Shown here in pieces: positions 1 through 9,682 of a stretch of DNA of 64,000 bases. The notes beneath the pieces are model-generated. The model made no database searches, had not been told where the DNA came from, and saw only the letters and a list, made by a program, of their open reading frames with translations. Both the position numbers and the translations under genes were made by a program. Position 1 is the first letter of the stretch. Each line of letters begins with the position of its first letter. Origin of the DNA: Rhodanobacter denitrificans (GTDB lineage: Bacteria; Pseudomonadota; Gammaproteobacteria; Xanthomonadales; Rhodanobacteraceae); the NCBI GenBank assembly GCA_003241385.1, contig QFPO01000005.1:310001-374000 (forward strand). Reading direction: 5' to 3'.

Positions 1-882
<882 letters not shown>

Positions 883-1000
883 CCGCGGCTGCCCGTCGCG
901 ACGGTTTCGTCGGCGGGCACGGGCGGTCCGGCGGCGCGCCGGCCCGCAACCGCTGCGGATCAGCGCCTCTCCGTCCGCCTATACAGCTTCCTTGCGGCGC

Positions 1001-1011
1001 GCTGATAGAAT
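1001..1011 (+). promoter_or_regulatory. Extended -10 element before gcvH
   Basis: TAGAAT at 1006-1011 is preceded by TG one base away (TGATAGAAT), which reads as an extended -10. No good -35 is visible. The same TAGAAT hexamer recurs shortly upstream of prpB, the gene at 35264 and purL, so it may be the local sigma-70 -10 style. This would allow gcvH to be transcribed apart from gcvT. Confidence 0.4.
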
Positions 1012-1040
1012 GCGCCGCAGCCCAACCCAGGATTCGAGCC

Positions 1041-1436
1041 ATGCAAGAGATCCCCGGCGATCTGAAGTTCATGAAGTCCCACGAGTGGGCCCGTGTCGAG
1101 GACAACGGCACCGTCACGGTCGGCATTTCCGACCATGCGCAGAGCCTGCTCGGCGATCTGGTCTACGTCGAGCTGCCGAGCGTCGGCGACGAGGTGCAGG
1201 CCGGCAACGCCTGCGCGGTGGTCGAGTCGGTCAAGGCCGCCTCGGACGTCTATACGCCCGTCAGCGGCGAGATCGTCGCGGTCAACGAGTCGCTGGCCGA
1301 CAAGCCCGAGACGATCAACGAAGACGCCTACGGCGACGGTTGGCTGTTCGTCGTCAAGGCCAGCAGCCGCGACGAGTTGCAGGAACTGCTCGACCCGGAC
1401 GCCTACGCCGAACTGGTCGAGAACGAAGAGCACTGA
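1041..1436 (+). CDS. gcvH: Glycine cleavage system H protein (lipoyl carrier)
   Basis: A 131-residue shuttle protein that carries the aminomethyl intermediate from the P protein to the T protein on a swinging lipoyl arm. The lipoylation site is the lysine in ESVKAASDVY (Lys65); the flanking Glu and Ala-Ala-Ser-Asp are as in other H proteins. KSHEW near the N terminus and the GWLFVV strand are also family hallmarks. Length matches the usual 125-135. The ATG at 1041 is the only start that gives a normal H protein; the upstream sequence in this frame is non-coding. It sits between gcvT and gcvPA, with a terminator-like hairpin downstream. Confidence 0.97.
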   Translation: MQEIPGDLKFMKSHEWARVEDNGTVTVGISDHAQSLLGDLVYVELPSVGDEVQAGNACAVVESVKAASDVYTPVSGEIVAVNESLADKPETINEDAYGDGWLFVVKASSRDELQELLDPDAYAELVENEEH

Positions 1437-1462
1437 CCGCATCACGTCGGGCGACCGAACGG

Positions 1463-1490
1463 CGGCCCGCGCCTGGCGCGGGCCGTTTCC
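1463..1490 (+). terminator. GC-rich hairpin plus short T tract after gcvH
   Basis: CGGCCCGCG (1463-1471) pairs perfectly with CGCGGGCCG (1477-1485) around a 5-base loop and is followed by TTTCCGTT. It lies 26 bp after the gcvH stop and 56 bp before gcvPA. The T tract is short, so it may act as a partial terminator that lowers gcvPA relative to gcvTH. Confidence 0.5.
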
Positions 1491-1546
1491 GTTGAGGGCC
1501 CGCACGCCGTCCCCCTGGCCGCCGCGCCGAGATCGAGTATTCCGCC

Positions 1547-2911
1547 ATGCCGTTCATTCCCCACTCCGAAGCCGATGTCCGTTCGATGCTGCAGGCGATC
1601 GGCGTCGGCAGCATCGAGGACCTGTTCGACGAGATTCCCGCCTCGCTGCGCATCTCCGCGCTGGAGCGGGTGCCCGAGGGTCTGAGCGAGATGGACGTCA
1701 CGCGCCTGATGAAGGAGCGCGCCGCGCAGGACGGCACACCGTTGTGCTTCGCCGGCGCCGGCGCCTACGAGCACCACATTCCGGCCGCGGTCTGGCAGGT
1801 CGTCTCGCGCGGCGAATTCTATTCGGCGTACACGCCGTACCAGGCCGAGGCCAGCCAGGGCACGCTGCAGCTGATCTACGAATACCAGACGATGCTGACG
1901 CGCCTGACCGGCATGGACGTCAGCAATGCGTCGCTGTACGACGGCGCCACCGCGCTGGCCGAGGCCGCGCTGATGGCCGAGCGCTGCGCGCGCAAGGGGC
2001 CGCGGCGGATTCTGGTGCCGCGCTCGGTCCATCCGGCCTACCGCAAGACGCTCAAGACGATCGTCGAGCTGCAGGACATCACGGTGGTCGAGGTCGACGT
2101 CGCGCTCGACGGCGCCCATGCCGGCGCGGTCGATCCGGCCGCGCTCGCGCAGCAGGACCTCGGCGCGTTCACCGCGCTGGTGATCCCGCAGCCGAACTTC
2201 TTCGGTGCGCTCGAGGACGTCGACGCGCTGACCGACTGGGCGCACGCGCAGGGTGCGCTGGTGATCGCCGTCGTCAACCCGATGTCGCTGGCCGTGCTCA
2301 AGCCGCCGCGCGAGTGGGGCGCCAACGGTGCCGACATCGTCTGCGGCGACGGCCAGCCGCTTGGCGTGCCGCTGTCCTCGGGCGGTCCGTACTTCGGCAT
2401 CCTGGCCTGCCGCCAGGATCTGGTGCGGCAGATGCCGGGCCGCATCGTCGGCCGCACGACCGACCTCGACGGCAAGGAAGGTTTCGCGCTGACGCTGCAG
2501 GCGCGCGAGCAGCACATCCGCCGCGCCAAGGCGACCTCGAACATCTGCACGAACCAGGGTCTGCTGGTCACCGCCGCGACGATCTATCTGTCGCTGCTCG
2601 GCCCTGAAGGTCTGCGTCGCGTCGCCTGCGCGAGCATGAACAATACGCGCGCGCTGCGCGATCGCCTGATCGCGATCGACGGCGTGGAGGTGCTGTTCGA
2701 TCGTCCGGTCTTTCACGAGATCGCATTGAAGCTGCCGCGTCCGGCGAGCGAAGTCGTCGAGCGTCTCGCCGGCGAGCGCATCGTCGCCGGCTATGCGCTC
2801 GAAGAGGATTACCCCGAGCTCGGCGACGCGCTGCTGGTCTGCGCGACCGAGACCAAGACCGACGCCGACATCGAGCGTTTCGCCCGGGCACTGGCCGCCG
2901 CGCTGGCCTGA
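1547..2911 (+). CDS. gcvPA: Glycine dehydrogenase (decarboxylating) subunit 1
   Basis: The N-terminal half of P protein in organisms that split the PLP-dependent glycine decarboxylase into two chains. At 454 residues it has the usual length of subunit 1 and begins with the typical MPFIPHSEADVRSML. YTPYQAEASQGTLQLIYEYQTM and the NPMSLAVLKPP region are characteristic. The PLP lysine belongs to subunit 2 (gcvPB), which is not found downstream or elsewhere in this window. Xanthomonas itself generally has a one-piece gcvP, so the split form says something about the lineage. The next gene on this strand is metJ, 394 bp away. Confidence 0.95.
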   Translation: MPFIPHSEADVRSMLQAIGVGSIEDLFDEIPASLRISALERVPEGLSEMDVTRLMKERAAQDGTPLCFAGAGAYEHHIPAAVWQVVSRGEFYSAYTPYQAEASQGTLQLIYEYQTMLTRLTGMDVSNASLYDGATALAEAALMAERCARKGPRRILVPRSVHPAYRKTLKTIVELQDITVVEVDVALDGAHAGAVDPAALAQQDLGAFTALVIPQPNFFGALEDVDALTDWAHAQGALVIAVVNPMSLAVLKPPREWGANGADIVCGDGQPLGVPLSSGGPYFGILACRQDLVRQMPGRIVGRTTDLDGKEGFALTLQAREQHIRRAKATSNICTNQGLLVTAATIYLSLLGPEGLRRVACASMNNTRALRDRLIAIDGVEVLFDRPVFHEIALKLPRPASEVVERLAGERIVAGYALEEDYPELGDALLVCATETKTDADIERFARALAAALA

Positions 2912-3053
2912 GTCGTACCGACTTTCGCCGCCTCCGTTCAGACGGCAGTCAATCTCTCCGCCTCGATTCGTCGACCGCATCGCACCGCTTCCGCGGCTGC
3001 GATGCGGTGCGGCGTTCGCACGCGCGGAGATCGGGCCTCGCAGCTGCGCTTCG

Positions 3054-3086
3054 GCGAAAAGCGTGGGAAAACCCGGGTTTTTCGCG
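3054..3086. repeat. Inverted repeat downstream of gcvPA
   Basis: GCGAAAA (3054-3060) can pair with TTTTCGC (3079-3085), and inside it AAAACCCGGGTTTT is a perfect palindrome. It is T-rich on the plus strand after the GGG. It lies 143 bp past gcvPA and could end that transcript. The rest of 2912-3118 shows no gene I can support. Confidence 0.3.
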
Positions 3087-3118
3087 CTTTCCGCATCGCG
3101 CGCCGTCTCCATGTCGTG

Positions 3119-3142
3119 GGACGTAAAGACGTCTAGACGTCC
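3119..3142 (+). promoter_or_regulatory. Three tandem MetJ operator boxes upstream of metJ
   Basis: The consensus met box is AGACGTCT, bound as tandem 8-bp repeats by MetJ dimers with S-adenosylmethionine (established in E. coli). Here GGACGTAA (3119-3126), AGACGTCT (3127-3134, perfect) and AGACGTCC (3135-3142, 7 of 8) stand in exact 8-bp register. A TTTAAT -10-like hexamer follows at 3144-3149, so bound MetJ would cover the -35 region. This predicts negative autoregulation of metJ. Confidence 0.85.
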
Positions 3143-3244
3143 ATTTAATGACAGTGCCGAACAGCGGTCCGGAAGCGGCCGGCAGGGTGTTTTCCGGGTG
3201 TTCGGCAGGGTAATCCGAAGCCCTTGTTTCGCATAAAAAATCTG

Positions 3245-3273
3245 TTGACACGACTGCAAGACAGGAATAATTT
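3245..3273 (+). promoter_or_regulatory. Sigma-70 promoter P2 of metJ
   Basis: TTGACA (3245-3250), a 17-bp spacer and TAATTT (3268-3273) form a near-consensus promoter ending 32 bp before the metJ ATG. It lies about 100 bp downstream of the met boxes, so it may give a basal, MetJ-independent transcript next to the box-controlled promoter at about 3121-3149. Confidence 0.6.
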
Positions 3274-3305
3274 CTGCGCCGGTGACAATGATGATTTAAG
3301 GAATC

Positions 3306-3761
3306 ATGGCTGCATCAAGGTTCGTCGACCCCTACGTGCTGCACGGCTCCAAATCGGGGGCGGTGAAAAAAATCACGGTGTCGATCCCGCTCCACATTCT
3401 TCAACTGCTGTCCGACGAGCGGACTCGCCGCCAGGTCAAGAACCTGCGCCACGCCACCAACAGCGATCTGCTGTGCGAAGCATTCCTTCACGCTTTTACT
3501 GGGCAAAAACTGCCAACTGACGAGGAGCTAAGACGCGATATGGCAACTGCAAAGAAAGCCGTAAAGAAAGCTGCGAAGAAACCCGCCAAGAAAGCCGCCG
3601 TGAAGAAGACCGCGGTCAAGAAGGCGGCCAAGAAGACCGTCGCCAAGGCCAAGTCGGCGACCGTGAAGAAGACCTCCGCCGCCAAGAAGCCGGCTGCGAA
3701 GAAGGCCGTCAAGAAGACTGCGGTGAAGAAGACCGCCGCCAAGAAGGCCGCCAAGAAGTAA
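3306..3761 (+). CDS. metJ: Methionine repressor MetJ with a lysine/alanine-rich C-terminal tail
   Basis: Residues 8-78 match the E. coli MetJ core closely: HGSKS, then VKKITVSIP (the beta-ribbon that enters the DNA major groove; Lys22 and Thr24 align with E. coli Lys23 and Thr25), then DERTRRQVKNLRHATNS, LLCEAFLHAFTGQ and LPTDEELR. With SAM as co-repressor it should bind AGACGTCT boxes. Instead of the usual last helix and GINPETW-type ending (E. coli total 105 residues), residues 79-151 are a tail of AAKK, AVKK and TAVKK units with 30 lysines in 73 residues and no acidic residue, like bacterial histone-H1/AlgP tails. The frame is continuous with no stop. The start at 3306 has AAGGA (3298-3302), a rather close 3 bases away. 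Confidence 0.92.
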   Translation: MAASRFVDPYVLHGSKSGAVKKITVSIPLHILQLLSDERTRRQVKNLRHATNSDLLCEAFLHAFTGQKLPTDEELRRDMATAKKAVKKAAKKPAKKAAVKKTAVKKAAKKTVAKAKSATVKKTSAAKKPAAKKAVKKTAVKKTAAKKAAKK

Positions 3762-4132
3762 GCGGACCTGTTCGTTTCCAGAAGTACCTGCAAGACGCGG
3801 CGACAACCCTCGCGGATCGCCGCTGAAGTCGCATAAGGCTGTAAGAAAGAGCCCACCGAAATTACTCTCCCTGCGGTTGCCCAGCGCAGGGGGAGCATTT
3901 CGCAGACGCGTCCCAGGCCCTCGTCGGCCGCATCGCTCCTCGCATCCCCTCCGTCGTCCCGGCGTACCGCTTCAGCGGTACGTCCGCATGCGCGCGCCAG
4001 TGTCGTCCGCAGGCTGCGCACGTCCGCACGCGACGGCGCCGGGCGGCTTTCGAGCGGGTTCGACCAAAGTCCAACGTCGGCCCCCGGGGTCTTCCTCTAG
4101 TCTTCGGGCAGGCCGCACCGACGAGGACCGCC
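3762..4132. other. Intergenic region metJ-prpE with a perfect hairpin
   Basis: These 371 bp hold no supportable gene. CGTACCGC (3963-3970), loop TTCA, GCGGTACG (3975-3982) is a perfect 8-bp hairpin without a T tract; it could be a Rho-assisted metJ 3' end or a leader element of prpE. No convincing promoter for prpE could be picked out. Confidence 0.4.
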
Positions 4133-6028
<1,896 letters not shown>

Positions 6029-6073
6029 CCGCGAACCGCAGGATGCGCGCCGCTCGCCGGAGCGGCGTCCGGC

Positions 6074-6526
6074 TCAGCGTTCGATGATCAGCAGGGTCGA
6101 GGTCGCGCTCGCATAGAGCCGGCCTTCGGCATCGGTGATGCGCGCCTCGGCGAACGCGACGCGCCGGCCGAGACTGACCACGCGCCCCTCGGCCTCGATC
6201 GGTCCGACCGTCGCGTGCAGCGCCTTGTGATAGGCGATCTTGAGCTCGAGCGTCGTGTAGGTCTGCGCCGCGCCGAGGCGCGTGTGCACCGCGCAGCCGC
6301 AGGCCGAGTCGAGCAGGGTCGCCGCGTAGCCGCCGTGCACCGAACCGATCGGGTTGTAGGCGTGTTCGCCGGGCGTGCCGGTGAACACGGCACGTCCGTC
6401 CTCGACGATCGCCAAGTCGAAGTCGAGCGCGACCGCGATGCCGGGCCGTCGCCCCGATGCGAGCAGTGCGCGCAGCTGATCGAGCCCCGACAGGCCGGCG
6501 CCGGCCTCGTCGATGAGCCGGCTCAC
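6074..6526 (-). CDS. PaaI-family hotdog thioesterase
   Basis: A 150-residue single hotdog domain; NPIGSVHGGYAATLLDSACGCAV is the typical PaaI/acyl-CoA thioesterase active-site segment (HGG followed by the long helix), and YTTLELKIAYHKAL, ATVGPIEAEG and GRRVAFAEARITDAEGRLYASATSTLLI follow the family pattern. It probably hydrolyses an acyl- or aryl-CoA. The start is the GTG at 6526, which overlaps the stop of the upstream SDR gene as GTGA. That coupling places it as the last gene of a tetR-SDR-thioesterase unit. Confidence 0.85.
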   Translation of the reverse strand: MSRLIDEAGAGLSGLDQLRALLASGRRPGIAVALDFDLAIVEDGRAVFTGTPGEHAYNPIGSVHGGYAATLLDSACGCAVHTRLGAAQTYTTLELKIAYHKALHATVGPIEAEGRVVSLGRRVAFAEARITDAEGRLYASATSTLLIIER

Positions 6527-7350
6527 GGCTGCGGTTCCGTCGCCGCGGTCGCGGCGCGATAGCGCGCGGCCGGCGTGTCGCGCGACAGGTTCGGCGCCAG
6601 CGCGAGGCGCGCCTGCACGTAGCGCTCCCACTGCGCGGCGTCCGGCAGCGACGGAATCGTCACGCGCTCGCCCTGGTCGAGTCCGGCGAGCGCGGCATCG
6701 ACGAGGTCCTCCACGTCCATCAGCATCTCGGCCGGCAGCGTCGCGATGTCGACGCCGGCGCGCTGCCAGATCTCGGTGCGCGTCGCGCCCGGCAGCACGG
6801 CCTGCACGCGCACGCCGTGCGCGGAGGCCTCCTGGTCGAGCGCCTGGCTCAGGTTCAGCAGATGGGCCTTGCCGCCGCTGTAGGCGCCGTTGAAGCGCTC
6901 CGGCAGCAGCGCGACGACCGAGGCGATGTTGATCAGGGTGCCGCCACCGCGCGCAGCGAACGCCGTCGCCGCCGCGATCGCGACCTGCGTGGCGGCGACG
7001 ACGTTGAGCGCGAGCATCGCATCGATGCGCGCCGGATCGGCGCCGAGCAGCGGGCCGGGCGTGGCGATGCCTGCGTTGTTGACGACCAGGCCGATCGCGG
7101 CGTCGTCGCGGATGCGCGCGGTCAGCTGCGCGAGGTCGGCGCGCTCGGACAGGTCGGCGCGCAGCAGCTCGATCGCGACGCCGCTGTGCGCGGCGATGCG
7201 CTCGGCCTGCTGCCTCAGCCGCGCCTCGTCGCGTGCGAGCAGGATCAGGTCGTGGCCGCGACGCGCCAGCCGGTCGGCATAGCAGGCGCCGATGCCGCTG
7301 GAGGCGCCGGTCACGAGGGCGACCGGTCGGGTCTGGAGGGGCAGGTTCAT
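6523..7350 (-). CDS. SDR-family NAD(P)-dependent oxidoreductase
   Basis: A 275-residue classical short-chain dehydrogenase. The cofactor motif GASSGIG lies near residue 14-20, NNAG marks the central fold, ASVV holds the catalytic Ser region and YSGGK is the YxxxK active site. Substrate unknown; the family includes fatty-acid-like and steroid-like ketoreductases. The ATG at 7350 has GGAG about 10 bases upstream. It follows the TetR gene by 92 bp on the same strand and overlaps the thioesterase start, so the three are probably co-transcribed. Confidence 0.88.
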   Translation of the reverse strand: MNLPLQTRPVALVTGASSGIGACYADRLARRGHDLILLARDEARLRQQAERIAAHSGVAIELLRADLSERADLAQLTARIRDDAAIGLVVNNAGIATPGPLLGADPARIDAMLALNVVAATQVAIAAATAFAARGGGTLINIASVVALLPERFNGAYSGGKAHLLNLSQALDQEASAHGVRVQAVLPGATRTEIWQRAGVDIATLPAEMLMDVEDLVDAALAGLDQGERVTIPSLPDAAQWERYVQARLALAPNLSRDTPAARYRAATAATEPQP

Positions 7351-7442
7351 ATCGGTGATCTCCGCAGCGGGTGGGAATGAGACGAGGACACGATCTTGCC
7401 GATGCGGCGAGCGCGGCAGCACCGACCGATGCGAACCTGCGA

Positions 7443-8009
7443 TCAGCGCGTCAGCGCCGCGCCGGTCGCCTCGAGGATTTCGTCGGAGAGCGCGCGATCC
7501 TCGACCGCGCGCGCAAGCACGATCGCGCCGACCATGCCGGCCAGCGTCGCGAGCGCCCGGCGACGCCGCGCCTGCGCCGAGCGCCCGGGCAGTACGTGCG
7601 CGAGCAGGTCGGCCAGGGTCCGTACGCCGCGCTCGAACGCTTGTCGCACCGGCGGCGCATGCCGGTGCGCCTCGCCGCCGAGCGCGGCCAGCGTGCAGCC
7701 GCGTCCGGGGTGATCGCGATGGCGTGCGCTGACGTACGCGGCAATCAGCGTCGGCCACGCGTCGTCGCCGGCCTCGGCGAGCAGCTTCGACCAGCGCGCC
7801 TGCGACTGCGCGAACGCGTGCTCGCAGGCGCGGGCGGCCAGATCGTCCTTCGATGCGAAATGGCCGTAGAAGCCGCCGTGGGTCAGACCGGCGCTCTGCA
7901 TCAGGTCGGCCACGCCGATGCCGTCGATGCCGTGCTCGCGGAACAGCACCGCGGCCTGCTCGATGATGCGCTCGCGGTTGCGCGCGGCCTGTTCCCTGCT
8001 GACCCGCAT
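7443..8009 (-). CDS. TetR/AcrR-family transcriptional regulator
   Basis: 188 residues. The N-terminal helix-turn-helix is clear: RIIEQAAVLFREHGIDGIGVADLMQSAGLTHGGFYGHFASKDDL (about residues 13-57), with the GGFYGHF turn typical of the family. The C-terminal half (GCTLAALGGEAHRHAPPVRQAF) resembles the TetR_C domain of regulators often found beside SDR or reductase genes. It is divergent from the MFS gene at 8145 and upstream of the SDR gene; the shared region holds a palindrome between promoter elements, so it probably controls both directions. Confidence 0.9.
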   Translation of the reverse strand: MRVSREQAARNRERIIEQAAVLFREHGIDGIGVADLMQSAGLTHGGFYGHFASKDDLAARACEHAFAQSQARWSKLLAEAGDDAWPTLIAAYVSARHRDHPGRGCTLAALGGEAHRHAPPVRQAFERGVRTLADLLAHVLPGRSAQARRRRALATLAGMVGAIVLARAVEDRALSDEILEATGAALTR

Positions 8010-8040
8010 GGCGATACCTCGGTCTGATCGAATGGAGCGC

Positions 8041-8071
8041 TTGACACTTTAAATGACGATCATCATACAAT
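8041..8071 (+). promoter_or_regulatory. Promoter of the MFS gene with an embedded TetR-type operator
   Basis: TTGACA (8041-8046) and TACAAT (8066-8071; 19-bp spacer, or CATACA at 17 bp) form a plus-strand promoter. ATGACGATCAT (8053-8063), an inverted repeat ATGA-n3-TCAT, lies between them, where a repressor would block RNA polymerase. The region separates tetR (minus) from the MFS gene (plus). Confidence 0.5.
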
Positions 8072-8144
8072 CCAGTCCGCGTCGCGGATCCGGTACAGTC
8101 GTGCCGGACGCCGGCGGCGTTCTCCCTGCGCGAGGTGTACGGCG

Positions 8145-9395
8145 ATGTCCGAGGTCCGATCCGAATGGACGCGCAGCGCGATCGTCGCGGTGGTCGCGGC
8201 CGCGTTCATCGTGACGATCAGCATGGGCATACGGCAGAGCTTCGGCCTGCTGCTGCAGCCGATCGGACGCGATCTGGCGATCGCGCGCGAGAGCTTCGGT
8301 TTCGCGATCGCGTTGCAGAACCTGCTGTTCGGTCTGGTGCAGCCGTTCGTCGCCGCGCTGTCCGAGCGCTGGGGCACGCGCGCGACCCTGATCGGCGGTG
8401 CACTGCTCTATGCGGTCGGTCTGGCGCTGGCGGCGACGATCGGCAGTGCGACCGGCCTGGTCGTATCGCTCGGCGTGTTGATCGGCCTGGCCTTGAGCGC
8501 GACGACGTTCGTGATCGTGCTCGGCGCGGTCGGCCGCCTGGTCTCGCCGGCGCAGCGCAGCGTCGCGTTCGGCATCGTCACGGCCGGCGGCTCGCTCGGC
8601 CAGTTCGCGGTGGTGCCGCTCGCCCAGGCACTGATCGCGGCGATCGGCTGGCGCGCATCCCTGGTCGGACTCGGTGTGCTCGTGCTCAGCATCGTGGTCG
8701 CCGCGTTCGGCTTCCGTGCCGCCAAAGCCGGTGCCGTCGCCGCGCCGCGTGCGGCCGGCGAGCCGGACTGGCGGCTCGGCGAGGCGCTGCGTCACGCATC
8801 GCGGCACCGGCCGTACTGGCTGCTCAACGGCGGCTTCTTCGTCTGCGGCTTCCACATCGCGTTCGTCGGCACGCATCTGCCGGCGTATCTGGTCGACCGC
8901 GGCATCGCCGCATCGGTCGGCGCGTGGTCGCTGGCGCTGATCGGTCTGTTCAACATCGCCGGCTCGTACCTGTTCGGCGTCTGGGGCGGGCGCGGATCGC
9001 GGCCGCGTCTGCTCGCCGGCCTCTATGCCGGTCGCGCCGTCGCGATCGCGGCCTTCATCTGGCTGCCGCTGACGCCGGCCAGCGCGCTCACGTTTGCGGC
9101 GGTGTTCGGCTTCCTGTGGCTCGGCACGGTGCCGCTGACCAGCGGCGCGGTCGCGTCGATGTTCGGTCTGCGCCATCTGCCGACGCTGAACGGCGTGGTG
9201 TTCCTGAGCCATCAGGTCGGCGCGTTCTTCGGTGCCTGGTGGGCCGGCTGGCTGTTCGACCGCACCGGCAGTTACCTGGCGATCTGGCAGGTCAGCATCG
9301 CGCTCGGCGTGCTCGCGGCGCTGCTCAGCGTCGCCACGCGCGACGCAGCCGCGTTCCCGAAGACGCCGCAGACCGCGCTCGGGGCGGCGACGTGA
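8145..9395 (+). CDS. MFS transporter
   Basis: A 416-residue polytopic inner-membrane protein with about twelve hydrophobic segments. It begins with SAIVAVVAAAFIVTISMGIRQSFGLLLQPI, the pattern of the oxalate/monocarboxylate (OFA-like) MFS branch, and has a loop ALSERWGTR between helices 2 and 3 equivalent to the MFS signature. The substrate is not deducible. ATG 8145 has GAGG (8132-8135) at good spacing. It is divergent from tetR and is probably its target. A 40-codon membrane ORF overlaps its stop. Confidence 0.88.
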   Translation: MSEVRSEWTRSAIVAVVAAAFIVTISMGIRQSFGLLLQPIGRDLAIARESFGFAIALQNLLFGLVQPFVAALSERWGTRATLIGGALLYAVGLALAATIGSATGLVVSLGVLIGLALSATTFVIVLGAVGRLVSPAQRSVAFGIVTAGGSLGQFAVVPLAQALIAAIGWRASLVGLGVLVLSIVVAAFGFRAAKAGAVAAPRAAGEPDWRLGEALRHASRHRPYWLLNGGFFVCGFHIAFVGTHLPAYLVDRGIAASVGAWSLALIGLFNIAGSYLFGVWGGRGSRPRLLAGLYAGRAVAIAAFIWLPLTPASALTFAAVFGFLWLGTVPLTSGAVASMFGLRHLPTLNGVVFLSHQVGAFFGAWWAGWLFDRTGSYLAIWQVSIALGVLAALLSVATRDAAAFPKTPQTALGAAT

Positions 9396-9514
9396 GCGCG
9401 CGGCGCATCGCGGCCGGCGTCCTCGTGCTGGTGCTGATCGCCGCGGCACTGGGGCTGTGGGCACGCCACGGCGGCGCGATCTTCCTGTCGAGCCTCGGTG
9501 CGATGATCTGCTGA
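9392..9514 (+). CDS. Putative 40-residue single-span membrane protein
   Basis: A GTG at 9392 overlaps the MFS stop as GTGA. The product starts with basic residues (SARRIA), has one hydrophobic helix (AAGVLVLVLIAAALGLWA) and a short weakly polar tail. The overlap style is that of real coupled genes in this window, and the composition is that of a small membrane subunit, but in GC-rich DNA such short frames can occur by chance. 9515-9682 holds nothing further I can support. Confidence 0.4.
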   Translation: MSARRIAAGVLVLVLIAAALGLWARHGGAIFLSSLGAMIC

Positions 9515-9682
9515 GCGATCGCGCCGCTCGACGCGTCGCACGCCCGATGCGCGAGCGGCTGGGTGCCGCGCTCCGCCGACGAGGCTCGGCACACATGCGC
9601 GAACGAATCCATCGCTGCGAAGAGCGCCCGCCGTGCCGTGGCGAGGCCCGATCGATCGCGCACCTCGTGCGTGGCGGCTCCG

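Noticed and set aside
883..1040. Glycine riboswitch between gcvT and gcvH
   Set aside because: Only a nested hairpin is seen; the two-aptamer pattern is not present. It would normally lie before gcvT, outside the window.
3540..3761. Separate histone-H1-like gene starting at the ATG at 3540
   Set aside because: The ATG is in frame with metJ, no stop separates them and no Shine-Dalgarno fits; an internal start cannot be excluded but a fusion is simpler.
3536..3761. The AAGAAG/GCCGCC repeats as a tandem DNA repeat or CRISPR-like array
   Set aside because: They follow from the repetitive protein tail; units differ in length and codons and there are no spacers.
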